Of a DNA stretch of 64,000 bases, positions 43,863 to 54,468 are shown one piece after another. The notes under the pieces are model-generated. The model searched no databases, had not been told where the DNA came from, and saw only the letters and a program-made list of their open reading frames with translations. Source of the DNA: Ilex aquifolium (taxonomy: Eukaryota; Streptophyta; Magnoliopsida; Aquifoliales; Aquifoliaceae); contig OX637395.1 in assembly GCA_951799425.1 (NCBI GenBank), forward strand, positions 38,216,323 through 38,280,322, in the 5' to 3' direction. The position numbers and the translations under genes are program-made. Positions within the stretch are counted from its first letter, which is position 1. Every line of letters begins with the position of its first letter.

Positions 43863-45060
43863 GGGTAAATTACACTGACAACCCCTGACTTTTTGGTTTA
43901 TTACACGGACACCCCCTGACTTTTGACAAATGACACCGAACTCCCCTGACATTTAAAACTTATAACAGTCACACCCCTTCTAACTAACAGACATTAGAAT
44001 GACTAACGGTCAAAGCTGATGTCATCGATATTAATTCCTAAAATACCAAAAATGCCCTCCAAATATATGTTCTTACCCCAAAAATTTATCAATCTCTCAC
44101 TTATCATTTCTCTATTTTATATTTCATATATAAACTAAAATTTTCTCATTTAATCTAAAATTAAATGTTATATTTCACATTTAATCTAAAATTAAATGTT
44201 ATATTTTACATTTACATTTAAACTAAAATTAAATGTTGAATTAACCACCCACTGCCGCCTCCACACCACGGAACCACCACCATACTTCCCTAAAAATCAC
44301 CACCACCACCTCCTCCTCCTCCTCCTCCTCTCTCTCTTATGTACAGAGCACCGCCACTAGTAACAGAGTAACTCTTTCATCGGTCCACCACCTCCATCTT
44401 CATTTTCATCTCCGCAAACACACAAAAAATACACAACCACCATAGCAAGAACTGGATTAATCCGCAGCTCCAAAAACAACAGTTTGAAGGCATTAATCCA
44501 AAGAGGCCAATACACTAGTGGTCAATGGAAGCTCATACCCTCTTCATCTCAACAACAACAACAAAAAGCAAACCCAAATCTACACTGAAAGCCACCACCG
44601 ACCACCATCGACATTCACCGCTGCAACAGATAACCCCCCCCCCCCCCCCCCCACACACACACATAGAGTTTTGTCAAGAATGAACATGTACAGAACCCTA
44701 ATGGGTGATTTTGGATGGTTTATTCGTTGAGAGAGAAAGAAGATTTGAGGTAAAGATCGCAAATCCTAATGGGTGATTTTGGATGGTTGAGGTGGTGGTG
44801 TTGATGGGTCTCTTTATCTCTTGTGAGATTCCAGCCGATGGATGTGTTGATGGTGGACTCCATTGTTGCAATTGGGTCTTCGGCAATGGTGCCGGTAATG
44901 GGTACTAATGACTCCATTGTTGCGATTGGGGGTCTGCTATATCGCCGAAGAGAGAGAGAGGGAGAGAGAGAGATGGGGGGCTGGGTGGGGGTGGTGTGGT
45001 TGCGTTGCTGGGTATTAGGGGCTGGGTATTGGGTGGTGTCTGTGTGTATGTATATATGAA

Positions 45061-45107
<47 letters not shown>

Positions 45108-45574
45108 GTACACACATAGATGGCTGAGGGGGAAAGAGAGAAGACCGATGAACAGAGGGGCAAAATAAACCGCTTCCACATCCTCTCTCTCTCTCTGCTT
45201 GTGTGTATATATATATGTATGTATATACATATATACACACACATGCACACACAGAGATGGGCATGCACACACAGAGATGGGCTGAGGGAGAGAGAGAAGA
45301 CTGATGATTGGGATCGTTGGTGGGAGAGAGAGAGAGAGGGATTGGGGTTTGGGTTTGAGAGAGAGAGAGAGAGATTGGGGTTTGGGTTTAGGTTTGTGTT
45401 AAACAGAGGGGCAAAGGTTTGGGTTTGGGTTGGGTTAAACATAGGGGCAAAGTTGTCTTTTTATTAGGAGAGTTAACTCTGTCTAACTATTGGGGTCTTA
45501 GTGTCATTTGTCAAAAGTCAGGGGGTGTCCGTGTAATAAACCAAAAAGTCAGGAGGTGTCAGTGTAATTTACCC
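43863..45574. mobile_element. MULE-like element of the GGGTAAATTACAC family, nested in the Helitron
   Basis: About 80 bp of very good inverted repeat: both ends read GGGTAAATTACACTGACA inward, then CCTGACTTTTTGGTTTATTACACGG and GACTTTTGACAAATGACAC. The flanks TACAATTTA (43854-43862) and TATAATGTA (45575-45583) agree at 7 of 9 positions, suggesting a 9-bp duplication. The interior has CCACC-rich text, a C run near 44638, (TG)n(TA)n near 45065-45110 and repeated GAGAGAGAGATTGGGGTTTGGG. No transposase. The overlapping 240-residue and similar frames are low-complexity artefacts. Confidence 0.7.
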
Positions 45575-45583
45575 TATAATGTA

Positions 45584-46800
45584 TTAAAGGCCAGTAGTAA
45601 TACAAGACTTGTCGTATGCTCAAGATATATACTGTCAGATGTCTACACAGTTATATACACCCCAAAACATATCAAGAAAAAGAACATGGAAAAACACATG
45701 CAATCATAATGAGTTACAACATGTTGCCCAGGCAAAAAAAGATATTACTATGAGACTCGCAACTCTTTAATGGGCATCTAAAACTATGAGTACATCAGCT
45801 TCCGTAGGAAGCAATATTATCAATTAACTCTAATTGCACAACAACAAATTGAGGTTTGCAAAGTGAATCTACTCAAAATTGCAGACTTCAAAAAATTAAT
45901 TCTAAACTTTTCAACTCTATCTTTTCAAGTCTATCTTTTCAACCTTCCCATCTATTCTGATAGCAACTCCAAACCAGCAAACAACTTCAAACAAAGACAT
46001 CTTGATTTTCTATAGGTTTAACAAAGAACACTACTCCCAAAGTTGCAATTTACAGATGGAACACTCTCTTCGAAATTACAAGTTAGAGCTAGACAAAAGT
46101 CAATTTAAATCAGTTCATTCCCGTTCACAATAAGTCAATAACCTACCCATCCAATGCCCTTATTTTGGTTAAACTTAGAAATTGAGCCCAACAGTTCCTA
46201 GTAGCTGAACATTTGTGCACCATAAAGCACACCAATCGTTATTTTATAATCTATGCCAATCGGAAATGTTTTGTGGCATTTCAAAAGAACATCTCTGTTA
46301 TAGCATCTTATATGCATTTCAGTCATAGCATTTTACATGCATTTCAGTGGCTAGATTTCCTTTAGTATTTTCAAAATTTTAGTTGATAGAGAGCCAAGCA
46401 CCTAAAGTGATGACACTAAGTTTACTTCAAATATTGCAGTAATATATCGATTTTGTCACTACATTATTTTGTTCACAGACATCCTTCCAGTGTTTTGTGT
46501 TCACATATGATGCATCTTCAAATCCAAATTGCTCCTCATAGCAGCAAAATGTAGGCTTAAGTCAAACTCCTAAGGTAAGCTTGATGTACTTGTAGAATAA
46601 CTAGTACAAGTCCTAGCTTAACCATGCCATCTCATTACAAATATTGTAATTGTTTTCACATAGATTCCTCTGCAAATTATACCCATCAATGAGCATTACA
46701 AAATGCAGTTATAGAGGGTGGTGTCTAAATTTGAATTATAACTTTATTCAAATCCCAAAACTCATGTAGTCACGTCTCCAATCTAAATGGCCATAGGATA
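45584..46800. other. Helitron interior, no recognised exon
   Basis: No reading frame or splice-bounded exon was recognised. It may contain introns of the captured gene whose exon lies at 46818-46898. Confidence 0.35.
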
Positions 46801-46817
46801 TAAAGGTCAATCCTTAC

Positions 46818-46898
46818 CATGGCATTAGATATCATCTGCCTCCTAACTTGTGCATCCACAATAAGTCGGGAGTATGTAATTTCAAAAAACAGACCACG
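46818..46898 (-). pseudogene. Captured exon resembling RNase P subunit p30 (RPP30)
   Basis: Minus strand: acceptor TGTTATGCAG, an 81-bp in-phase exon of 27 codons, then donor GTAAGG. The translation contains RGLFFEITYS and RRQMISNA, which matches the conserved RG-(Y/F)FEI-YS ... RR--ISNA core of RNase P/MRP protein Rpp30, a tRNA 5'-processing subunit. Only this exon is recognised. Lying inside the Helitron, it is most simply a captured fragment of a host gene. The exon itself is open and spliceable in sequence. Confidence 0.6.
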
Positions 46899-46999
46899 CT
46901 GCATAACACAATAAATAATCAATGTTCCAAAAATTTATATTGCACATTTTTTTTTTGAACAGGATATTGCACATATGAAATGGCTATAAATGAACACTG

Positions 47000-47400
47000 T
47001 GCCAAATTCTACATTCCCTTGAATGTACCGAACTTGAACAAAGCATGTCCCCTCACAGAATGCTTCTCCATGCCTGCAACAGAAAAAACAAAATACCATT
47101 GTCCGTCAATCAGAAAATATGAAACCTTAGAGAAAAAATCGAGGCCATTTGAAATAAAGAGTCAATATCAAAAAACCAAAAAAAGGCAAGAATACCCAAT
47201 AACTTAAAATGATCTAAAGCTTGGATTCAATAAGAGAGCATCTGAACAGAATTCAATCCAAGGTAAACAAAAAACTTACAATACCCACAAGAAAGGAAGA
47301 AAGTGCACAAATCCAAAAATAAAGGCAACTCCTACCCCAAAAAATCCGGATCAAGAAAAACTAATCAATATAAATCGTAGTCTTGGACAGACGAAGATGG
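47000..47400 (-). other. Possible captured leader intron and short exon in the Helitron
   Basis: Minus strand: CT-rich leader-like sequence (to about 47400), then acceptor-like TTTTTCTGTTGCAG at about 47074, followed by a short open frame MEKHSVRGHALFKFG (about 47071-47012) that ends at a stop. The arrangement resembles the 5' end of a plant gene (leader, intron, first coding exon). Source not recognised; it may or may not be the same gene as the p30-like exon. Confidence 0.35.
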
Positions 47401-47719
47401 AGAAGGTGAAGAAAGGGGGTATAACTGTTTGTTCTCGGCCAATTTGTTAATAACAGAGAGAAGAGAGAAAAAGAGAGTAACGGCTGAGAGAGAATGAGAG
47501 AGACGACTGAAAAATAGAGGGGAGAGAGGGTAACGGCTGGGAATAGGGAAGATTTTGGGCTGAGGTGATTTAGGTTTATTATGGTATTAAATTTGGAGGA
47601 TAAGCATGACATATTTGTAATGTTGAAGGGTAAAAATATAAACAAAATGTTTTTCAGATATACTGACTTTTTAGAGTAGTATAGATTAAGGTTTTGGAGC
47701 AGATATAGTTATAGTCTTT

Positions 47720-49653
47720 AAATTTAATTTTGATGTTCTCATTTACCGATTCTATTTTGAATATGACATGCCGATAGAATAGCTTCTACCCATAAATTAT
47801 TCGGTAGTCCTGAACTTATTAACATAGAATTCATCATTTTCTTTAAATTCCTATTTTTCATTTCAGCTACACCATTAGATTTTGGTGAGTATGGAGGAGT
47901 AACTTCATGTATAATACCATGTTGTTCACAATAGTCATTAAAAGGATTAGATTCGTATTATCCTCCCCTATCAATCCTCTACCTTTTTTATTTTCCTATT
48001 CAATTGATTTTCGACTTCTAGTTTATACTTGATAAACATTTCACTTGCTTCATCCTTATTTCTCAACAAGTATAATTTAGTATACCTCGAACAATCATCA
48101 ATAAAAGTAACATAATATCTTTTTTCACCTCTTGTCATGGTATTTTTAAGATCACCTAAATCACTATGTATCAAGCTTAATAATTTGGTTTCTCTTTCAA
48201 CCGTTTTAGAAGATTTTTTAGTGATTTTAGATTCAACACAAACTTCACATTTATCAACATTTGAATTCAAAAAAATTGAGATGAGACCTAATTCTCTCAT
48301 TTTCTTGATATAAGTAAAATTCACATGACCTAATCTACCATGCCACATACCAAGAGAATCAAGCACATAAGCAAAAGAACTAGACTTATTCTCATTCATA
48401 ACTTCAGCAACATTTAGTACATAAAGACCCTTATTATAGTAACATTTCCCAACAAATGTCTCATTCTTGGTCATAATGATCTTATCACTCTCAAATGTTA
48501 CTTTTACTCCCACCTTATTCAAGACAGATATCGACACCAAGTTCCAACAAATATTAGGCACGTGGAGCACTTCAGACAATGAGAGGATCTTTCCAGAAGT
48601 CAACTTTAGTAACACCTTTCCCTTACCCATAACAAACAAGGGTCTAGAGTCACCCACAGACACTTGTTCCTCTCCATCCCCCACAGGTGTGTAGGAGGTA
48701 AAAACACTTCTATTGCCACAGATATGCTTGCTAGCCCCAAAGTCTATCAACCAATATTTTGTAGTAGCAGCCACGTTAACCTCGGATACTACCGCAACAA
48801 TAATATCATCCGCCTCAACCAAATTGACATTTGGCTTACTAGGTTTGTCGTTCTGCTTTCGGTGTCAGCATTCTTGAGCATAATGTCCTGTCTTTCCACA
48901 AACAAAACAATTACCTTTCTTCTTAAAACTAGAACCTTGAGCCTTATGGAGATTTTTTCCATTGTGATTCTTTTTCTTATGCTTATATTGAGGCTTATTT
49001 GTAGTCTCCACAATATTGGCCTTAGAGACATTTTCCTTGGCCTTTTCAATTTTATCCTTCAAATTATTTTTCTCCTCAATCCTAATATGGATAATCACGT
49101 CTTCCAAAGACATATACTTCCCTTTATGTTTAAGATTGTTCTTGTAAACTTTCCAAGAATCGGGTAATTTTTCAATCAAAACACCGGCTACAAATGACTC
49201 AGGCAAAGTAATTTTTTCATTCCTCAACTCATTAATAATCAAATGATACTCATGAATTTGAGAAGACACATCCTTCTCCTCAACCATCTTATAGTCTAAG
49301 AAATTTTCTATTGTATATTTTTTAACCCTCGCATCTTCGACAATATACTTTTTCACCAAACTACCTCAAATCTCCCTAGCATGCTTATAATTATAATAAA
49401 TATCAAACAATTCATTTGATAGAGCATTCAAGATAATATTCCGACAAACCTTATCAGCCTTTTCCCATTTTTCTTTTTCTCTTACATAATTTTTTGTATC
49501 TTCTTCGGGTTTTAAATCAGTCAAAACAAATGCAACACTTGCTATATCAAGTAACATCATAATTCTCTGTTGCCAACGCTTAAAATTAGATCCATTAAAA
49601 GGCTCAATTTTTGTCACATCAGGAATGGTCTTGTTTATAATTGTAGCATCCAT
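47720..49653 (-). pseudogene. Truncated Copia: gag, protease and partial integrase
   Basis: One minus-strand frame from MDATIINKTI (49653). Gag (EPFNGSNFKRWQQR, about residues 17-30) ends at a CCHC knuckle, CFVCGKTGHYAQEC (48909-48868). Two in-frame TGA codons interrupt it, at 49366-49368 (Trp expected) and 48865-48867 (Arg expected). The protease motif is IDFGASKHI, Phe replacing Ser of DSG, so it is probably inactive. The integrase finger (WHGRLGHVN ... CEVCVESK) and first core Asp (HSDLGD) follow. Indels near 47985 break the frame, but integrase text continues (EVTPPYSPKSNGVAE) to about 47740. There it is cut off at the Helitron; reverse transcriptase and RNase H are missing. Confidence 0.85.
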
Positions 49654-49689
49654 ATTGATCTATTCTTAAGATTGTTGTGAAAATTTCAG

Positions 49690-50300
49690 TTCAAGAATGC
49701 TAAAAATCAGATGATAAACAAGACAAGAAAACTTATTGATAAAGGCGTGTAGTCACTGTCCTTAAAAATAGATTTACGCTTCTCTGAGTATGAAACTCGG
49801 TGCAACAGGTTATTGAGTCCTATCCTCCAGGATTCAACTATCGCTTCTCCATAAACGTGCACTCACAAATGTAGAGGTGTCTCGAACAACTCTTGATCGT
49901 TCCCAAATGGAATAGAAATAATAGCAACTAATAGGATGTTGGAATTAATAGAGTAGGAATTAACTCTATCAAATTGTGTATATGACTGGAATAAAAAGCT
50001 TTTAACGAAGCACTGGTCGATCAGAATTTTCTTTGGGCGGTGTTCAGAAAACGATTTCCTTTTTGCTTGTGTTCAGAAACGAATAGTTCGAAAAATCTAT
50101 CTATCAAAGCCATTCATCGATGCATTAAATAACCAACCAATGGATGCAACGGTTTGAAAGTCATATGCAATGGTTTGAAAGTCAGACGCAATGGTTTGAT
50201 GTTTTGAAATGCTATGACAGATATTTGCAAGTGATATAATATAATACTATTATAATAAGAAAGTGATGGCCATGATTGTTTTATTCATTCAATAGTTGAA
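49690..50300 (-). repeat. Putative 5' LTR/leader of the truncated Copia
   Basis: Lies directly upstream of the gag start on the minus strand. It has LTR-like U3-R-U5 text (GGATAGGACTCAATAACC, TTTGGGAACGATCAAGAG) but I could not fix its ends, find a primer site or find a partner LTR. Confidence 0.35.
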
Positions 50301-50399
50301 AACCTTTTGGCAGTTTGACATGTTCCAACCGAGAGCAATTTCAACGGCTTTAAATTGGATAATTCAAATTACACTAATTTTACACCACAAAATATTATG

Positions 50400-50730
50400 T
50401 ATTTTGAAATAAATAATAATAAATTACAACACAAACTTGACTTGTTTAGAACTCAAATATGTCTAAGTCGGGGGCCAAATCTGAGTACCTTGATTATTTT
50501 ATATATAAACAAACAGAATTGTTCGATTACTTTATATAGAACCGACTCTTGCAAGCTTGAAATTGTTTAAACTCAGCTCGTTTTGAATACGAGTCAAGTT
50601 TGAGTCGAGTCTTATCCGACCTAAACTCGAATAGTTTGTCTTGATTAACACCCCTACCCACAAGGAAAAAAAAAAAGGAGGACATACATTTCTTTCCTTC
50701 AGCTTCTTGTAGATTACCAAAAACATTGGG
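50400..50730. repeat. hAT-like repeat fragment shared with 61090-61466
   Basis: Bases 50437-50730 match 61166-61466: ACTCGAATAGTTTGTCTTGATTAACACCCCTAC and CATTTCTTTCCTTCAGCTTCTTGTAGATTAC. The left end is missing. The shared sequence continues past the MITE end to the edge of the LecRK-B2 duplication, so the 61.4-kb site is related to the flank of B2. Confidence 0.55.
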
Positions 50731-53700
50731 AGGAATATTAAATACCTGGCAAACTTAGACTAGCGTGTGAAGAGAAGTGATGCAGATGACAAAGAAGCTG
50801 GAGAAGATGTTGTGAACTTTGAGGAATCCGTGTTTTAGCTGTAGCTCGAAGACTGGTTCTGGCTGCTCTCGGATACATTGGTGTCATATTCTAATGATTG
50901 TGCAGCAGCAGAAAAAGCAGATGGAGTCGAATAAGTGGGCACTGGCATTTGGGAAGGAAGAATGGGCAATGGGGCTTCAAAATTAAGGACATGAAGTGCT
51001 TGCCTAATTGAAGGTCGGAGATTGGGATCAGGGTGAGCACACCAAAGCCCAACAATAATCAAACATTCAATTTCTTTCTCATCAAAATCTGTAGACAGTT
51101 TCGGGTCAGTTGTTTCAAGAAGTTTACCCATTCCATAAAGGTTCCAAACCCACTCAACCATTCTTATCTGACCTTCTGGTGCCCTAGGGTCTATTGGTTT
51201 TCTTCCACATGCTATTTCCAATGCTACGATACCGAAACTGTATACATCTGACTCCTTGCTAGCCTTTCCAGTTATGACACATTCAGGATCCATGTAGCCC
51301 ATAGTACCTGCCAGAACTGTCGTTTGCGACCCTTTTTCATGATCAACCAGCCTAGCTAACCCGAAATCCCCGAGTTTTGCATTGAAATTTAAATCCAACA
51401 TGACATTGCTCGATTTTATATCCCTATGCACCACACATTGCTCCCATTCCTCGTGTAGATAAAGCAATGCAGAGGCCAATCCTTGAGCAATTTTGTACCT
51501 TACCCCCCAACTCAACAAGCTTTTTCCTTTGAAAAGATGGAAATCTAAGCTACCATTTGGCATGAACTCATAAACAAGTAGAAGTTCTCCTTTTTGATGG
51601 CACCAACCTATGAGTTGCACCAGATTCCTATGCCTCAGTCGACTGATGATCTTCACTTCTGATGCATATTCCTTTATCCCTTGTTTGGAACCCCTCGATA
51701 CCCTCTTAACAGCAATATAGGAATTCGATTCCCTTAAGAAACCTCTATAAACCCCACCAAACCCTCCCTCTCCTAGCTTCTCTTCCTCGGAAAATTTGCC
51801 CGTTGCCCGAGCCAACTCACCATAGGTGAACTTCTTGGGTCCAGTACCTCTTTCAAATTCATCCTCCATGGACACATCAATGACAATATCATCATCATAT
51901 TCTCCTCTCTTCCTCTTCTTCCAAAAAGCCAGTAAACCCAACCCCAAAAAGCCCACCAAAACAGATCCCCCAACAGCCAATCCAACCACCAGTCCCGCCC
52001 GGTTTTTACCTGGACTGTTGCCAGGATTGGGGCTTGGCAACACTTCGTTTGGAACTGTTACTGTTATATTCTTTTCAATTTGCAGAGTTGAACTAAAATT
52101 CCATGAATAAAGGGTATGTAATGCTGATGCATTTCCTGTTGCAGCTGAAAATCCAAAAGTGACCCATTCTGGCAAGTAATTTCTCAGATCAACTATGAAA
52201 GAAAGTGTTTGTTGGAAACTGGAAGTATTTGTAAATCCAGTGAAAACAACACTCAGATTTTTAGCACTGGAACTATAGCTAATCATAGCATCATTCGTTT
52301 TTCCATCAGGAATACTACTCAACCATGTCACATTGGCAACAGATTTCATAGAATTGATATCAATACCTACATGATCATGTTCTGGATCCCATCTTCTGTT
52401 GTGAAATATGTCAAACTCAACCGCAACAAATGGATTATCTGTGGAGTTCAATGGCTCAAAGTCACTGGTGAGGCCAAGAGTACCACCTTTGGTGACATTG
52501 TTCGGAATTTTAGAACCAGAAGGCGCAAGGAAGAAGGCAATTCCATCGCCGTAGCCTGTACTGTTCTGCGAATTGATGACAAAAGTGAAATGGGTAGTGA
52601 AGTCTGTGAGATTTCCTGAGGCCTTGTCCCAGAGATGCAGTGGCTTGGCATATGTGGCCCGGCCTACGCTCGCAAACGTTGTTAAATCGCGCTGATTCGT
52701 AGTCATTTGGATTGCATCGTTTGTAGGGTAAGCATCTCTCTCATATGTGATGTTGCCATTGTTGGGACTGAAACTGTCAAAGTTGAAGGATAATGAAGCA
52801 ACCAGAGGGAGTTTTAGGAAGAAGAAAGTGATGATCATGAAGAGAAGATGGTTTGACAAGTGGAGATGAATCTGAGAGGTGCAAGAAATTGCCATGGTTT
52901 TGGGGGAAACTTAGCTCTGAAGATCAGAAATGGTGATCGGAATAGCTTGTTATTTTGTAGTAGCGGAAGTCTTTGAGAGGAGTTGGGTTTGAGTAATGTT
53001 CATTGCATTGTGACTTCTAGAGGTCAAGCTGTCATTATTTACTTTGCTCCTCTTGAAAATTAATTAGTTAGTTTGTGGGTTGCTCCTTTTCATATTGCAC
53101 ATATATTTTTTTAGGGAAAATTATACTTTTACCTCTTAACTACCTCAAATGTGAATTTTGGGGTGATTTTTGAAATTTTTGTGGTTTATATCGAGGTTTT
53201 GATTTCGGCCCATGTTTTTCAAATTGCATGCGGGTTATAGAATACGTTTTTTTTAATATAAAAATAATTAAAAGTATATTTTGCAAAAAACATGGATTGA
53301 AAATATGCCTTTGTACAAATGGTTACAGATTGAAAATACCTAAAAAATAACGAAATGGGGGTAAAATAATTTTAAGATCATAATCCCAAAGGAATTGGTT
53401 AGTTTATGTCTACATTGTAAATTTGGTAAAAAAGTTTAGAATTCTATCCCTTAACTATATAATAATGTTTCACTTTGTTCCAAAACCTTAATGAAATGTC
53501 TACATTTTCTATTCATAACATAATAGAATTCTTCCTATGGTTATTTGTCAAACGTGTCTAAACTCTCAATCATCGTATTTAATTTTATATTATCCCAATT
53601 GCATAGTTTTTGTCTATAATTTCAATTCAGAATACAATAGATTTTTGATTTTGGACAAATGTAAAATTAATTCATAAAGTTGAGGTGATAATGCGAGAAA

Positions 53701-54050
53701 CTCCATGATAGAGGAGAGAAGAGAGATTGGGATTGTAGTTCAAGTAAAGTTGATTTATCTATTTTTTATGTCTATGTGCTAACAATTCCGCGTTATGCAA
53801 TTTTTTCTTGGTGTAAAGATGGGGTTCGAACCCACGCATCCCATTGGAACACGCGTTTTTCTGAAATCAGAACGATTAGAAAATCACTTTTTCAGTCTTT
53901 TTTTAATAATTTTTTTGGGTCAACAATCATTTTTGTAGTTAAAAAAACATTTTTAAAGTCGCTTTTAGGTCCTCACCATTAATTAGAAAAGTAAAAGTGG
54001 CTCTTTCTTTTTCGGATCAACGGATAAAGATATTCAAATCAATTTACTTA
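50731..54050. repeat. Segmental duplication D, copy 2 (carries LecRK-B2)
   Basis: Partner of 33877-37150. Gene and about 1.1 kb of upstream flank are retained. Indels in the flank include an extra CCCACGCATCCCATTGGAAC block near 53831, beside GGGTTCGAACCC (a tRNA B-box-like palindrome). Confidence 0.9.
50835..52895 (-). CDS. L-type lectin receptor kinase (LecRK-B2), C-terminal tail shortened
   Basis: 686 residues from MAISCTSQ. About 32 amino-acid differences from LecRK-B1 by eye over the shared length (about 95% identity), most of them in the signal peptide, lectin domain and tail, few in the kinase. Signal peptide, lectin domain (36-270), membrane helix (300-324) and complete RD kinase (GEGGFG 375-380, Lys397, HRD 490-492, DFG 510-512) are intact. 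A TAC codon of the SYSYNTDSS tail has become TAA (50835-50837), removing the last 24 residues; the lost frame stays open to 50760. The kinase ends before this point, so activity is likely retained, but the conserved tail motif is gone. Confidence 0.93.
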   Translation of the reverse strand: MAISCTSQIHLHLSNHLLFMIITFFFLKLPLVASLSFNFDSFSPNNGNITYERDAYPTNDAIQMTTNQRDLTTFASVGRATYAKPLHLWDKASGNLTDFTTHFTFVINSQNSTGYGDGIAFFLAPSGSKIPNNVTKGGTLGLTSDFEPLNSTDNPFVAVEFDIFHNRRWDPEHDHVGIDINSMKSVANVTWLSSIPDGKTNDAMISYSSSAKNLSVVFTGFTNTSSFQQTLSFIVDLRNYLPEWVTFGFSAATGNASALHTLYSWNFSSTLQIEKNITVTVPNEVLPSPNPGNSPGKNRAGLVVGLAVGGSVLVGFLGLGLLAFWKKRKRGEYDDDIVIDVSMEDEFERGTGPKKFTYGELARATGKFSEEEKLGEGGFGGVYRGFLRESNSYIAVKRVSRGSKQGIKEYASEVKIISRLRHRNLVQLIGWCHQKGELLLVYEFMPNGSLDFHLFKGKSLLSWGVRYKIAQGLASALLYLHEEWEQCVVHRDIKSSNVMLDLNFNAKLGDFGLARLVDHEKGSQTTVLAGTMGYMDPECVITGKASKESDVYSFGIVALEIACGRKPIDPRAPEGQIRMVEWVWNLYGMGKLLETTDPKLSTDFDEKEIECLIIVGLWCAHPDPNLRPSIRQALHVLNFEAPLPILPSQMPVPTYSTPSAFSAAAQSLEYDTNVSESSQNQSSSYS

Positions 54051-54468
54051 TGATTTAAAGTCGTTAGAAGCAATCATCGTTGCCCACCACCACCATGATC
54101 ACCACCCACCACTACCGTCGTGGTCCCACCACCACCACTGCCAACCACCATCTCTGTCATCCACCACCACCGTTGTCACCCACCGTCGCCACTACCATCA
54201 TCGTCACTCAAAACCCACCACCACCAGCACCATTGCCACTCACAGCTGCTACTACCACTACGGTTGTCGTCTTACTCACCACAATCATCACCGTCTCTCA
54301 CCATCACCACTGTCGTCCACCACCACTTTCACCGCTCACTTCCACTACAATCGGTGCTTAAATTTCTTTATCTCTTATCTATGTTTGTGATTTGATTTTG
54401 GGTGTAAATACAAATATGTTGACAATTTTTTTTATTACTACGTGCCTTCAGGCGTGGGGAATAACTAG
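54051..54468 (+). mobile_element. CCACC-rich segment with Helitron-like 3' end
   Basis: A hairpin-capable CGTGCCTTCAGGCGTG (54441-54456) is followed by GGGAATAACTAG then T: a Helitron-type CTRR end on the plus strand at 54468. The start is not determined. It may lie near 54051, where the segmental duplication ends. Bases 54085-54355 are CCACCA-rich low complexity; the overlapping His/Thr/Pro-rich frames are not genes. Confidence 0.35.

Larger units (their letters stand above)
42342..47685 (-). mobile_element. Non-autonomous Helitron, 5.3 kb, with captured gene pieces
   Basis: On the minus strand it starts TCTATACTACTCTAAAAAG (47685; the preceding base is A) and ends TGCACTAACTAG (42342; the following base is T). 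A perfect 6-bp hairpin, CACGTG-CAACA-CACGTG, lies 8 bases before CTAG. These are the canonical Helitron ends (5' TC, 3' hairpin plus CTRR, A/T target). The CGTGCAACAC terminal motif is shared with the small Helitron at 17519-18146. No Rep/helicase gene is present. The interior carries a spliced-gene exon (46818-46898), a possible 5' leader and exon (about 47000-47400), a direct repeat near 42821 and 43086, and a nested MULE-like element (43863-45574). Confidence 0.8.

Noticed and set aside
44720..45467. 240-, 121-, 115- and 85-residue frames
   Set aside because: Low-complexity Pro/Asn/Ser and Tyr-Ile text from GA, TG, TA and GGGTTT repeats in a MULE-like element.
53806..53880. Possible minus-strand tRNA around GGGTTCGAACCC
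   Set aside because: The duplicate at 36936-36975 lacks most of the T-arm and I could not pair an acceptor stem, so at best a tRNA-like relic.
54080..54395. His/Thr/Pro-rich frames
   Set aside because: A CCACCA simple repeat read in two frames; no start context or homology.
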